NCBI RefSeq assembly: GCF_947488515.1
Contig: NZ_CANKZF010000002.1
Span: forward strand, 1,214,294 to 1,278,293
Length of the DNA stretch: 64,000 bases
Source of the DNA: an uncultured Nocardioides sp.
GTDB lineage: Bacteria; Actinomycetota; Actinomycetes; Propionibacteriales; Nocardioidaceae
Reading direction: 5' to 3'
Positions within the stretch are counted from its first letter, which is position 1. Each line of letters begins with the position of its first letter. This document shows, one piece after another, positions 8,323-15,342 of this stretch. The position numbers were made by a program, and so were the translations under genes. Below the pieces are notes generated by a model that worked only from the letters and a program-made list of their open reading frames with translations, did no database searches and was not told the DNA's origin.

Positions 8323-8777
8323 GAGCGGGCGTCCAGCGCCGTGGCGTACGTGACGAGGCGGGGGAGGAAGTGGTCCCACCCGTGGACGTGGTCGCGGTAC
8401 GCCGCCTCCAGTGCCGCGGCCTCCCAGCCGCGCTCGCGGAAACCGGTCTCGCGGAACCGCACCAGCGTGCCGGCGCCCTGGGGGACGAGCTCGAACGTGA
8501 CGAGCAGCGAGTTGGCCCCAGTCGCCTCCTCGCCAGCCGGGTGCGTCCAGCGGAACGAGAAGCGGGTGGGTGGCTGCACGTCGACGACGGTGATCGCCTC
8601 GACCTTGCCTCCGTCGGGGTCGGCGAACAGGATCTCGCCCTCCGCCCCGACCACCGCCTCGTAGCGCGCCTCGTCGGGCCACCACTGCTTCACGTGCTCG
8701 GGGTCGCTCACCACGTCGAAGACGATCTCGGGCCTCGCCTCGACGTAGATCTCGCGCTCGATGCTTCCCAGCTCCAT
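8319..8777 (-). CDS. SRPBCC (AHSA1-like) domain protein, first gene of the ArsR operon
   Basis: A 152-residue helix-grip protein (ELGSIEREIYVEARPEIVFDVV, EHVKQWWPDEARYE, RFSFRWTHP). ATG 8777 is chosen over ATG 8837: GGGAGG stands 5 bases upstream of it, the domain begins immediately, and the added N-terminus from 8837 would be encoded by the operator repeats. Its stop overlaps the ArsR start by 4 bases. Pairs of this kind are common in actinobacteria and proteobacteria; ligand and physiological role are not known. Confidence 0.82.
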   Translation of the reverse strand: MELGSIEREIYVEARPEIVFDVVSDPEHVKQWWPDEARYEAVVGAEGEILFADPDGGKVEAITVVDVQPPTRFSFRWTHPAGEEATGANSLLVTFELVPQGAGTLVRFRETGFRERGWEAAALEAAYRDHVHGWDHFLPRLVTYATALDARS

Positions 8778-8786
8778 GCCAGCCTC

Positions 8787-8805
8787 CCGCAACTTGTGGT
8801 TGCGG
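8787..8805. promoter_or_regulatory. Inverted repeat, proposed ArsR operator 1
   Basis: CCGCAAC-TTGTG-GTTGCGG, perfect 7-bp arms with a 5-bp spacer, 10 bases upstream of the SRPBCC start. The inner arms match operator 2 exactly. Confidence 0.7.
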
Positions 8806-8832
8806 ATCACGATAGGCGTGGCAGCGGCATTG

Positions 8833-8849
8833 CGCAACCATTCGTTGCG
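8833..8849. promoter_or_regulatory. Inverted repeat, proposed ArsR operator 2
   Basis: CGCAAC-CATTC-GTTGCG, perfect 6-bp arms and 5-bp spacer, centred 45 bp from operator 1. Two sites with the same arms and different spacers argue for selection on a dimeric regulator, most simply the ArsR protein of this operon. Confidence 0.7.
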
Positions 8850-8861
8850 TAAAGCGTCGGG

Positions 8862-10121
8862 CTACTGCTCGAGCGCGCGCAGGGCCCGTCCCTGCGAGCC
8901 GAAGAGCTGCCCCGTCGTCCGCGCCAGCTCGGCGACGTCGGCGTCACGCAGGCTGGTGAGCTGGTGGGGGTCGCGATCGAGGTCGTAGAGCTCCCACTCC
9001 GCGGTGTCGTGGTGCTCGATGTAGGCGGTCGAGCCCTCGCGGAGCATCGACCAGTCGAGGTTCGTGTTCTCGACCAGCAGCCGTCGTCGCCAGCCGGACC
9101 AGTCGCCGGACCTGAGCGGCCCGAGCATCGAGCGGCCGTCGAGGTCGCGTCCGGCGTCGGGGTCGAGGCCGGCCACGTCGAGGGCGGTGGGCATCAGGTC
9201 GACCTGGGAGACCAGTGCGTCCACGGTGCGCGGCTCCGCGCCGGGGCCGCGGACGGCGAACGGGATGCCCGCCGCCTCCTCGTAGGGCTGCGACTTGTGG
9301 AGCAGCCGGTGCTCACCGAGCAGGTAGCCGTTGTCGGAGACGAAGAAGATCCAGGTCCGCCTGAGCTGGCCGCTGCGCTTCAGGACGTCCAGCACGCTCG
9401 CGATCTGGTCGTCGACGTCCTGCAGCTCCTCGAGCTTGCCCTCGTAGATCCTCCGCATCCGTTCACGGTCCTGCCGGGGAAGGTCCTGCAACCGCGTCGG
9501 CTTGTCGCTCATGTCGGCCTCGTTGGACGCAGGCGGGTTCCAGGCCACCCCGTCGAAGTCGTCGGCGTGCTCCGCGCTCGGCGTGTAGGGGCCGTGCGGC
9601 GCCGTCGGCGCGAACACCGCGAACCACGGCCCGGAGTCCTGGTGGCGGCGGATGAAGCGGCGCAGCCGCGACGCTGCGAAACGGTCGAACGCGCGCTGCG
9701 AGGGGACCTGCCGGACGGCTCCGTCGACGTTGATCCGCGGGTCGTCGATCATGCCGTCGAGCAGCGCGACCCAGCGGTCCCAGCCCGGGGCGACGTACGA
9801 CGGTTGCTGGGCGAGCCCGTTCATGTACTTGCCGAAGTAGCCGGTGTCGTAGCCGGCCGCCTGGAGCCGTGTCGCCACGGTGTCCCGGTCGTGTCCCTGG
9901 GCCACGAACGGCGGGTGGGTCATGTTGCTGCTGCACCCGTGGTTGTGGGGGTAACGGCTGGTGAGGATCGAGGCACGCGCCGGGCCGCACAGCGGCATCG
10001 CGCTGTAGCCCCGGGGGAAGTGCACGCCCTTGCGGACGAGCCGGCGCCACGTCCGGTCCATCGACCTCAGCGTCGAGCGCATCTGGTCGTCCGTGATGAT
10101 CCACAACACGTTGTCGGCCAT
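8862..10121 (-). CDS. Sulfatase
   Basis: A 419-residue alkaline-phosphatase-superfamily enzyme. The formylglycine motif is intact: Cys-Gly-Pro-Ala-Arg followed by ASILTSRYPHNHG, with the Cys converted to formylglycine in active sulfatases. Metal ligands appear in WIITDDQ near the N-terminus and FVSDNGY in the second half; VFAPTAPHGPYTPS is also typical. It hydrolyses sulfate esters, substrate unknown. No signal peptide is seen. The frame is open to 10238, but a -10 box seven bases before ATG 10121 and the family N-terminus both support that start. Confidence 0.88.
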   Translation of the reverse strand: MADNVLWIITDDQMRSTLRSMDRTWRRLVRKGVHFPRGYSAMPLCGPARASILTSRYPHNHGCSSNMTHPPFVAQGHDRDTVATRLQAAGYDTGYFGKYMNGLAQQPSYVAPGWDRWVALLDGMIDDPRINVDGAVRQVPSQRAFDRFAASRLRRFIRRHQDSGPWFAVFAPTAPHGPYTPSAEHADDFDGVAWNPPASNEADMSDKPTRLQDLPRQDRERMRRIYEGKLEELQDVDDQIASVLDVLKRSGQLRRTWIFFVSDNGYLLGEHRLLHKSQPYEEAAGIPFAVRGPGAEPRTVDALVSQVDLMPTALDVAGLDPDAGRDLDGRSMLGPLRSGDWSGWRRRLLVENTNLDWSMLREGSTAYIEHHDTAEWELYDLDRDPHQLTSLRDADVAELARTTGQLFGSQGRALRALEQ

Positions 10122-10128
10122 GCTCTGC

Positions 10129-10134
10129 ACCCTA
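10129..10134 (-). promoter_or_regulatory. -10 box TAGGGT of a probable leaderless sulfatase transcript
   Basis: On the minus strand TAGGGT is followed by 7 bases and then ATG 10121, the spacing expected if transcription begins at the start codon. Confidence 0.5.
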
Positions 10135-10174
10135 CGCACGGCCGGTGACCGGTCTGCGCCGCGACGAGGGGCGG

Positions 10175-10918
10175 TTATGCCATCCGGCGCAGCAGCCCGA
10201 CCGGCACCCGCTTGACCACGAACCCGAGGGGCACCCATGGCCAGGCGGGGACGACGGCCGACTTCTTCTCCTTCTCGATGGCCTCGACCATGGCGCGCAC
10301 GCCCTTCTCGGTCGACGTCATGAGGGGCGTCCTCGCCGACGTCCCGGACATCTCCGAGACGATGTAGCCGGGGTGGAGCACGGTCACCTTGATCGGCGTG
10401 CCGTGCACGTCGGCGCGGAACCCCTCGGCGAGGTGGGCCACCGCGGCCTTGGTCGCGGCGTAGGTCGTGATGTTCCGCGGCATCCCGCGGAGCGCCGAGA
10501 ACGACGAGACCATCACGAGGTGCCCCGAGCCCTGGGCGCGGAAGATCGCGGCGGCCGCCTCGGTCTGGGCGAGCGCGCCGATGAAGTTGGTCTCGGCCGT
10601 CTGCTTGTTGGCGTCGAAGCGCCCCGTGCCGAGCGGCTGGCCCTTGCCGAGGCCGGCGTTGACGACGACGCGGTCGAGGCCGCCGAGCTCGTCACGGAAC
10701 TCGTCGAAGACCCGGAAGACGGCGTCGTGGTCGGTGACGTCGAGCGCCTTGACGACGACGCGGCGGTCGGGGTGGGCGGTGGTGATCTCGGTGGCGAGCT
10801 CGGCGAGGCGGTCCGTACGACGCGCGCAGAGGGCGAGGTCGTGGCCCCGCGCGGCGAGCTGGCGGGCCATCTCGGCCCCGAGCCCGCTGCTGGCACCGGT
10901 GATGAGGGTCGTCGACAT
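10175..10918 (-). CDS. Short-chain dehydrogenase/reductase
   Basis: A 247-residue classical SDR: TGASSGLGAE nucleotide-binding loop at the N-terminus, NAG at the end of strand 4, catalytic Ser in MVSSFSA and Tyr-x3-Lys in YAATKAA. The C-terminal hydrophobic and basic tail (VPAWPWVPLGFVVKRVPVGLLRR) suggests peripheral membrane association, as in SDRs acting on lipids or acyl groups. It begins 7 bases after the histidine phosphatase stop and is probably the last gene of the acyl-CoA dehydrogenase operon. The substrate is unknown. Confidence 0.88.
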   Translation of the reverse strand: MSTTLITGASSGLGAEMARQLAARGHDLALCARRTDRLAELATEITTAHPDRRVVVKALDVTDHDAVFRVFDEFRDELGGLDRVVVNAGLGKGQPLGTGRFDANKQTAETNFIGALAQTEAAAAIFRAQGSGHLVMVSSFSALRGMPRNITTYAATKAAVAHLAEGFRADVHGTPIKVTVLHPGYIVSEMSGTSARTPLMTSTEKGVRAMVEAIEKEKKSAVVPAWPWVPLGFVVKRVPVGLLRRMA

Positions 10919-10925
10919 GGGAGTC

Positions 10926-11594
10926 CTAGCGGTAGGTGATCAGGTCGGGGGAGAGGTGGTCGGCCGCGTTGAAGGTGACCAGGGTGGTGCCGCGGGAACC
11001 CCGCACGATCGTCGAGGTGCCGGTGTTGATCGACACCGGGTTGAGCCGGAGCCACAGGTCGGTGCGGGCACGGTCGGTGTCGGCGAGCAGCGACGCGGCG
11101 GCCCAGGCCACGGGCCCACCGCTGGTGAGCACCACGGCCGTGCCGCTGCGGGGAAGCGCGTCCGCGAGCCGTGCGAGCGCGGCGCCGACGCGTGTCGTGA
11201 AGGCGGCGAAGGACTCGTCGTACGACTCGTCGTGCTCGCCCGACGTCCAGCGCTGCGTCGCCTCCTCGAACCACCGCTGGAAGGCGGCCTTCTCCGACTC
11301 GCCCTCCGCGGTCGTGGGCTGGTCGTGGACGGCGAGCACCTGCAGGTGGTCGAACTCGTTCCAGCCGGCGTCGACCTCGACGTCCGCCGTCCAGTCGGCA
11401 CCGTCGAGGACCCCGGCCGCAGTCTGGCCGTGCCGTCGCATCTCGCCGGTGACCAGCAGGTCGGGCACGACCCCGCGGGCAGCGAGCGCGGCGCCGAGCA
11501 CCCGCGACTGCTCGTGGCCGGTGGGGGAGAGGTCGTCGTAGTCGGCGGCGCCGAACGAGGCCTGTCCGTGCCGCACCAGGAGGACGCGGCTCAT
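10926..11594 (-). CDS. Histidine phosphatase family protein
   Basis: A 222-residue phosphoglycerate-mutase-like phosphatase: VLLVRHGQASFG at the N-terminus carries the phospho-accepting His of the RHG motif, and GEMRRHGQTA and VLTSGGPVAWA supply the second Arg and later parts of the phosphate pocket. The start ATG 11594 overlaps the stop of the APH-type kinase (ATGA). Coupled expression with a kinase raises the possibility that it removes the phosphate the kinase adds, or acts on a CoA or sugar phosphate. That pairing is an inference. Confidence 0.85.
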   Translation of the reverse strand: MSRVLLVRHGQASFGAADYDDLSPTGHEQSRVLGAALAARGVVPDLLVTGEMRRHGQTAAGVLDGADWTADVEVDAGWNEFDHLQVLAVHDQPTTAEGESEKAAFQRWFEEATQRWTSGEHDESYDESFAAFTTRVGAALARLADALPRSGTAVVLTSGGPVAWAAASLLADTDRARTDLWLRLNPVSINTGTSTIVRGSRGTTLVTFNAADHLSPDLITYR

Positions 11595-12673
11595 CGTTCT
11601 CCAGGGGCGATGAGCCCGTCGAGGCGGCGGCCGATGATCTGCACGGCCGGCCCGAAGAGGGCGTACATCTCGTTGGTCGTCTGCCCGTGGAAGTACCGGT
11701 AGTAGATCTGCTGGGCGATGACGGCCATCCGGAACAGTCCGAAGACCTCGTAGAACCGCCACTGCTGGGGCGTGACCGACCGACCGGTGCGCTCGGCGTA
11801 CGCCGCCACGAACTCGTCGCGGGTCAGCATGCCGGGCAGGTGCGTCGGCACCCGCCGCATCATCTGGAACTCCTCGGTGTCGTCGGCCTGCACCCAGTAG
11901 GCCATCGAGCCGGCGAGGTCCATCAGCGGGTCGCCGAGGGTGGCCATCTCCCAGTCGAGCACCCCGACGACCCGGGTCACGTCGTCCTCGGCGACGACGA
12001 GGTTGTCGAGCTTGAAGTCGTTGTGGATCACGCAGGTGGCCACGTCGTCGGGCTGGTGCGCGTCGAGCCACGCCATCACCGACTCGAGGTCGGGCACGTC
12101 GTCGGTGCGGGCGTTGCGGTAGCGGGTCGACCACCCGTCGACCTGGCGCCGGACGTAGCCGTGCCCCTTGCCGAGGTCGGCGAGCCCGGCGGCCGCCGGG
12201 TCGATGCCGTGCAGCTCGGCCAGCACGTCGACCGCGTGCAGGCACAGCTCGCGCGCCTGCTCGGCCGACAGCGGCACGTCGGCGGGCCACTCGCTGCGGG
12301 GGATCACGCCGGGGATGCGGTCCATGGCGTAGAAGTCGCCGCCGATGACGTCGGCGTCGTCGCAGAAGGCGACCATCGACGCGACGTGGTCGAAGACCGG
12401 TGCGAGCGCCGACTGGATGACGTACTCCCGGTGCATGTCGTGCGCACCCCGCGCCTTCGTGCCGGCCGGCGCCCGCCGCACGATGAGGTCGCGGCCGGAG
12501 GGGTAGCGCAGCAGGTAGGTGAGGTTCGAGGCGCCGCCGGTGAACTGCCGGACCTCCGGCTCGCCGTCGAGCCCGTCGGGGGTGGCGGCATGGGCGCGGA
12601 GCCACGCCGCCACCCGCGCCACGTCGAACGCGTCCTCCTCGCGCACCTCACGCGCGCCCGGGACGGCGGTCAC
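11591..12673 (-). CDS. APH-family phosphotransferase, LvaA/ACAD10-11 kinase-like
   Basis: A 360-residue aminoglycoside-phosphotransferase-fold kinase. The Brenner motif is intact (VIHNDFKLDNLVV, with His-Asn-Asp and the metal-binding Asn) and VLDWEMATLGDP supplies the DxE-type metal site. In fatty-acid operons this subgroup phosphorylates the 4-hydroxyl of 4-hydroxyacyl-CoA (Pseudomonas LvaA; kinase domain of human ACAD10/11). It overlaps both its upstream SDR (GTG 12673) and downstream phosphatase by 4 bases, and the acyl-CoA dehydrogenase is two genes upstream, matching that context. It is unlikely to be an antibiotic-resistance kinase. Confidence 0.85.
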   Translation of the reverse strand: MTAVPGAREVREEDAFDVARVAAWLRAHAATPDGLDGEPEVRQFTGGASNLTYLLRYPSGRDLIVRRAPAGTKARGAHDMHREYVIQSALAPVFDHVASMVAFCDDADVIGGDFYAMDRIPGVIPRSEWPADVPLSAEQARELCLHAVDVLAELHGIDPAAAGLADLGKGHGYVRRQVDGWSTRYRNARTDDVPDLESVMAWLDAHQPDDVATCVIHNDFKLDNLVVAEDDVTRVVGVLDWEMATLGDPLMDLAGSMAYWVQADDTEEFQMMRRVPTHLPGMLTRDEFVAAYAERTGRSVTPQQWRFYEVFGLFRMAVIAQQIYYRYFHGQTTNEMYALFGPAVQIIGRRLDGLIAPGER

Positions 12674-13425
12674 GAGGCGTCCAGCTTGCGGGCCTGGTCG
12701 CGCATCACGGCGTCGTACGCGGGTCGGTCGGCCCACTTGAGGAAGTAGGCCTGCCGCGCCGCCTCGTCGGGGACGATGACGTCCTCGCCGGCGTCCATGC
12801 CCGCCAGCACGGCCGCGGCGATGTCGTCGGCCGTGACCTGCGAGCGCTCGACCAGGGCGCCGACCACCCGACCCACCGCCTCGTCGCTGCCCTGCATCGA
12901 GTCCATCAGGTTGGTGCGGAAGTAGGAGGGGCAGACCACGCTCGTCCGGATGCCGTACGACGCCAGCTCGTGGCCGCAGGTCTCGGTGAACGCCACCACC
13001 GCGGCCTTCACCGCGTTGTAGGAGCCCATCCCGGCAGGGTGTACGAGACCGGCGAGCGAGGCGACGTTGACCAGGTGGCCGGAGCCCTGCTCCTTGAGCA
13101 TCGGGACGAACGCCTTCGTGCCGCGGACCAGGCCGAACAGGTTGATGTCGGTGATCCACTGCCACTCCTCGAGCGTGCAGCGGTCCACGCGTCCGCCGCC
13201 GGCGACGCCGGCGTTGTTCACGAGCACGTCGAGGCCGCCCCACCGCTCGCGGACCGCCTCGACGGCAGCCGACCAGTCGTCGTCGGAGGTGATGTCGAGG
13301 ACGAGGTCGATGCTGTCGGCTGCGACCCGGTCGGTGGCGAGCACCTCGTCGCCCCGGGCCCGGAAGGCCGCGACGAGCGCGGCGCCGAGCCCGGAGGCGG
13401 CACCGGTCACGAGCACCCTGCTCAT
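12670..13425 (-). CDS. Short-chain dehydrogenase/reductase of the acyl-CoA dehydrogenase operon
   Basis: A 251-residue SDR: VTGAASGLGAAL glycine loop, LVNNAGVAGGG, catalytic Ser in NVASLAG and YNAVKAA as the Tyr-x3-Lys pair. Asp in ATDRV after the second strand suggests NAD preference. It starts at ATG 13425, overlapping the dehydrogenase stop by 4 bases, and runs into the kinase with another 4-base overlap. An SDR also sits in the P. putida levulinate (lva) operon beside the kinase and dehydrogenase. Its reaction is probably on a hydroxyacyl or ketoacyl intermediate, by inference. Confidence 0.88.
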   Translation of the reverse strand: MSRVLVTGAASGLGAALVAAFRARGDEVLATDRVAADSIDLVLDITSDDDWSAAVEAVRERWGGLDVLVNNAGVAGGGRVDRCTLEEWQWITDINLFGLVRGTKAFVPMLKEQGSGHLVNVASLAGLVHPAGMGSYNAVKAAVVAFTETCGHELASYGIRTSVVCPSYFRTNLMDSMQGSDEAVGRVVGALVERSQVTADDIAAAVLAGMDAGEDVIVPDEAARQAYFLKWADRPAYDAVMRDQARKLDAS

Positions 13426-14675
13426 GCGGTGTGCTTCCCGAGCTCGATCTTGGCGATGACGTTGCGATGCACCTCGTCGGGGCCGTCGGCCAGGCGCAGC
13501 GACCGGGCGCCGACCCAGGCGGACGCCAGGGGGAAGTCGTCGCTGAGCCCGCCACCGCCGTGCAGCTGGATCGCCATGTCGATGACGTCGAGGGCCATGT
13601 TGGGCACCTCCACCTTGATCTCGCTCACCGCGGAGTAGGCCTCGCGGCTCATCCCCTGGTCGAGGAGCCAGGCGGCGTGCATGACCAGCAGGCGCGAGCG
13701 GTTGATCGCGATGCGGGCGTCGGCGATCCGCTCGCGGTTGCCGCCGAGGTTGGCGATCGGCTTGCCGAACGCGGTGCGCGACACCGCGCGCGCACACGCC
13801 AGCTCGAGGGCGCGCTCGGCGAGGCCGATGGCGCGCATGCAGTGGTGGACCCGACCGGGGCCGAGCCGCCCCTGGGCGATCTCGAAGGCGCGACCCGGGC
13901 CGAGGAGGACGTTGGACGCGGGCACGCGCACGTTGTCGAAGGAGACCTCGCCGTGGCCCAGGGGCTCGTCGTAGTAGCCCATCGTGGTGAGCATCCGCTC
14001 GACCTTCACCCCCGCCGCGTCGCGCGGCACGAGGACCATCGTGTGGCGCGAGTGCCGGTCGGCCTCGGGGTCGGAGAGACCCATGAAGACGAGCACCTTG
14101 CAGTCGGGGTTGCCGACGCCGGTGGACCACCACTTGCGACCGTTGACGACGATCTCGTCGCCGTCGACCTCCGCGGTGGCGGCCATGTTGGTCGCGTCGG
14201 AGGAGGCGACCGCGGGCTCGGTCATGCAGAAGGCGCTGCGGATCTCCCCGCGCAGCAGGGGCTCGAGCCACTGCTCGCGCTGCTCGTCGGTGCCGTACTT
14301 GAGCAGCACCTCCATGTTGCCCGTGTCGGGCGCGTTGGAGTTGAAGACGAGGGGAGCGAGGAACGAGCGCCCCATCGCCTCGGCCACCGGTGCGTAGTCG
14401 ACGTTGGTGAGGCCCTCGCTGCCGTCGGTGCCGAAGTCGGCGGCGTAGCGGCCGGCGTGGGCGGCCGGGAGGAAGAGGTTCCAGAGGCCCTGGGCGCGCG
14501 CCTTGGCCTGCAGCTCGCCGATGACCGGGTCGGGGGTCCAGCTGTCGCCGCCCGACTCCCGCAGCCGGGTGATGCGCCGGTGCGCCTCGGCCTCGATCGG
14601 CTCGATCTCGTCGGCGACGAACGCACGCACCCTGTCGCGGAGGTCGGCGGCGCGCGGGGAGAGGGAGAAGTCCAT
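13422..14675 (-). CDS. Acyl-CoA dehydrogenase, ACAD10/11- and LvaC-like
   Basis: A 417-residue FAD enzyme: N-terminal helical domain from MDFSLSPRAADLRDRV, middle beta domain with FCMTEPAVASSDATN and GRKWWSTG, and C-terminal helical domain with RTAFGKPIANLGG and LHGGGGLSDDFPLA, near 410 residues as usual. The TEPAVASSDATN segment is typical of the ACAD9-11/FadE subgroup rather than short-chain enzymes. It is the first gene of a coupled operon with an SDR, an APH-type kinase and a phosphatase, and faces a TetR gene whose operator lies 20 bases upstream of its start. Confidence 0.92.
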   Translation of the reverse strand: MDFSLSPRAADLRDRVRAFVADEIEPIEAEAHRRITRLRESGGDSWTPDPVIGELQAKARAQGLWNLFLPAAHAGRYAADFGTDGSEGLTNVDYAPVAEAMGRSFLAPLVFNSNAPDTGNMEVLLKYGTDEQREQWLEPLLRGEIRSAFCMTEPAVASSDATNMAATAEVDGDEIVVNGRKWWSTGVGNPDCKVLVFMGLSDPEADRHSRHTMVLVPRDAAGVKVERMLTTMGYYDEPLGHGEVSFDNVRVPASNVLLGPGRAFEIAQGRLGPGRVHHCMRAIGLAERALELACARAVSRTAFGKPIANLGGNRERIADARIAINRSRLLVMHAAWLLDQGMSREAYSAVSEIKVEVPNMALDVIDMAIQLHGGGGLSDDFPLASAWVGARSLRLADGPDEVHRNVIAKIELGKHTA

Positions 14676-14694
14676 GCCGTTGACCTTCGCACAC

Positions 14695-14713
14695 TGTTGA
14701 GCAATGCTCAACA
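14695..14713. promoter_or_regulatory. Inverted repeat, proposed TetR operator
   Basis: TGTTGAGC-AAT-GCTCAACA, perfect 8-bp arms, lying between the divergent acyl-CoA dehydrogenase start (14675) and the TetR start. It is the only strong palindrome there and could repress both genes. Confidence 0.75.
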
Positions 14714-14715
14714 AC

Positions 14716-15330
14716 ATGTCCGACGCCGAGCAGACCGTGTCCGCAGGAGCCCCGGTCGTACGCCGCCGGCTGAGCGCGGAAGAGCGACGGCGCCAGCTCG
14801 TCGCCATCGGGCTCGCCAAGATCGTCGAGACGCCGATCCAGGACCTGTCGATGGACGACATCGCCGCTGAGGCGGGCATCTCGCGCGGCCTGCTGTTCCA
14901 CTACTTCCCCACGAAGACCGACTTCTACCTGGCCTGCATCGCGGCCGCCGGACGCCGGATGCTGCGCACCACCGCGCCCGACGAGGCCGCGACGGGGGAG
15001 GAGCAGGTGGAGACCGTGACCCGGCTGATGATCGAGCAGATCGAGCGGCGACGCGGGTTCTACCTCGCGCTCGTCCACGGCCACGGCGTCGCCGACCCGC
15101 GCGTCAGCGAGGTCATGGACTCGGTCCGCGACGGCAGCACCGAGCGCGTCATGACCGCGCTCGACGTGCCGGAGGCCCGCCGCGACGTCGTACGCGCGTG
15201 GTGGGCCTACACAGAGGACCGGGCGCTCACCTGGTCGGCAGTGCCGACCGGCGAACGCCCGGTCCCGTTGTCGCAGCTGGTCGAGGAGTGCGTCGCCGCG
15301 CTCCACGCCCTGCTGCGGATCAGCTCGTGA
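14716..15330 (+). CDS. TetR-family regulator of the acyl-CoA dehydrogenase operon
   Basis: A 204-residue regulator with an N-terminal helix-turn-helix (LSMDDIAAEAGISRGLLFHYF, about residues 48-69) and a variable helical ligand domain. ATG 14716 is chosen; an in-frame ATG at 14704 lies inside the operator and adds only four residues. It is divergent from the acyl-CoA dehydrogenase operon with a perfect palindrome between them, the usual layout for a FadR/KstR-like repressor released by an acyl-CoA. The ligand is inferred from that context, not from the protein. Confidence 0.85.
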   Translation: MSDAEQTVSAGAPVVRRRLSAEERRRQLVAIGLAKIVETPIQDLSMDDIAAEAGISRGLLFHYFPTKTDFYLACIAAAGRRMLRTTAPDEAATGEEQVETVTRLMIEQIERRRGFYLALVHGHGVADPRVSEVMDSVRDGSTERVMTALDVPEARRDVVRAWWAYTEDRALTWSAVPTGERPVPLSQLVEECVAALHALLRISS

Positions 15331-15342
15331 TCAGTGACCCGT

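Noticed and set aside
11591..12673. APH-fold kinase as an aminoglycoside resistance gene
   Set aside because: The operon with acyl-CoA dehydrogenase and SDR genes fits acyl-CoA metabolism; the protein belongs to the ACAD-linked subgroup.
11591..13555. A 654-codon frame apparently fusing the kinase to another domain
   Set aside because: The kinase starts at GTG 12673 overlapping the SDR stop; the extension is Arg/Gly-rich shadow sequence.
12670..15306. A single 878-codon minus-strand frame apparently fusing an SDR to a long N-terminus
   Set aside because: The SDR begins at ATG 13425, coupled to the acyl-CoA dehydrogenase stop. The upstream part is the out-of-frame shadow of that gene and of the TetR gene.
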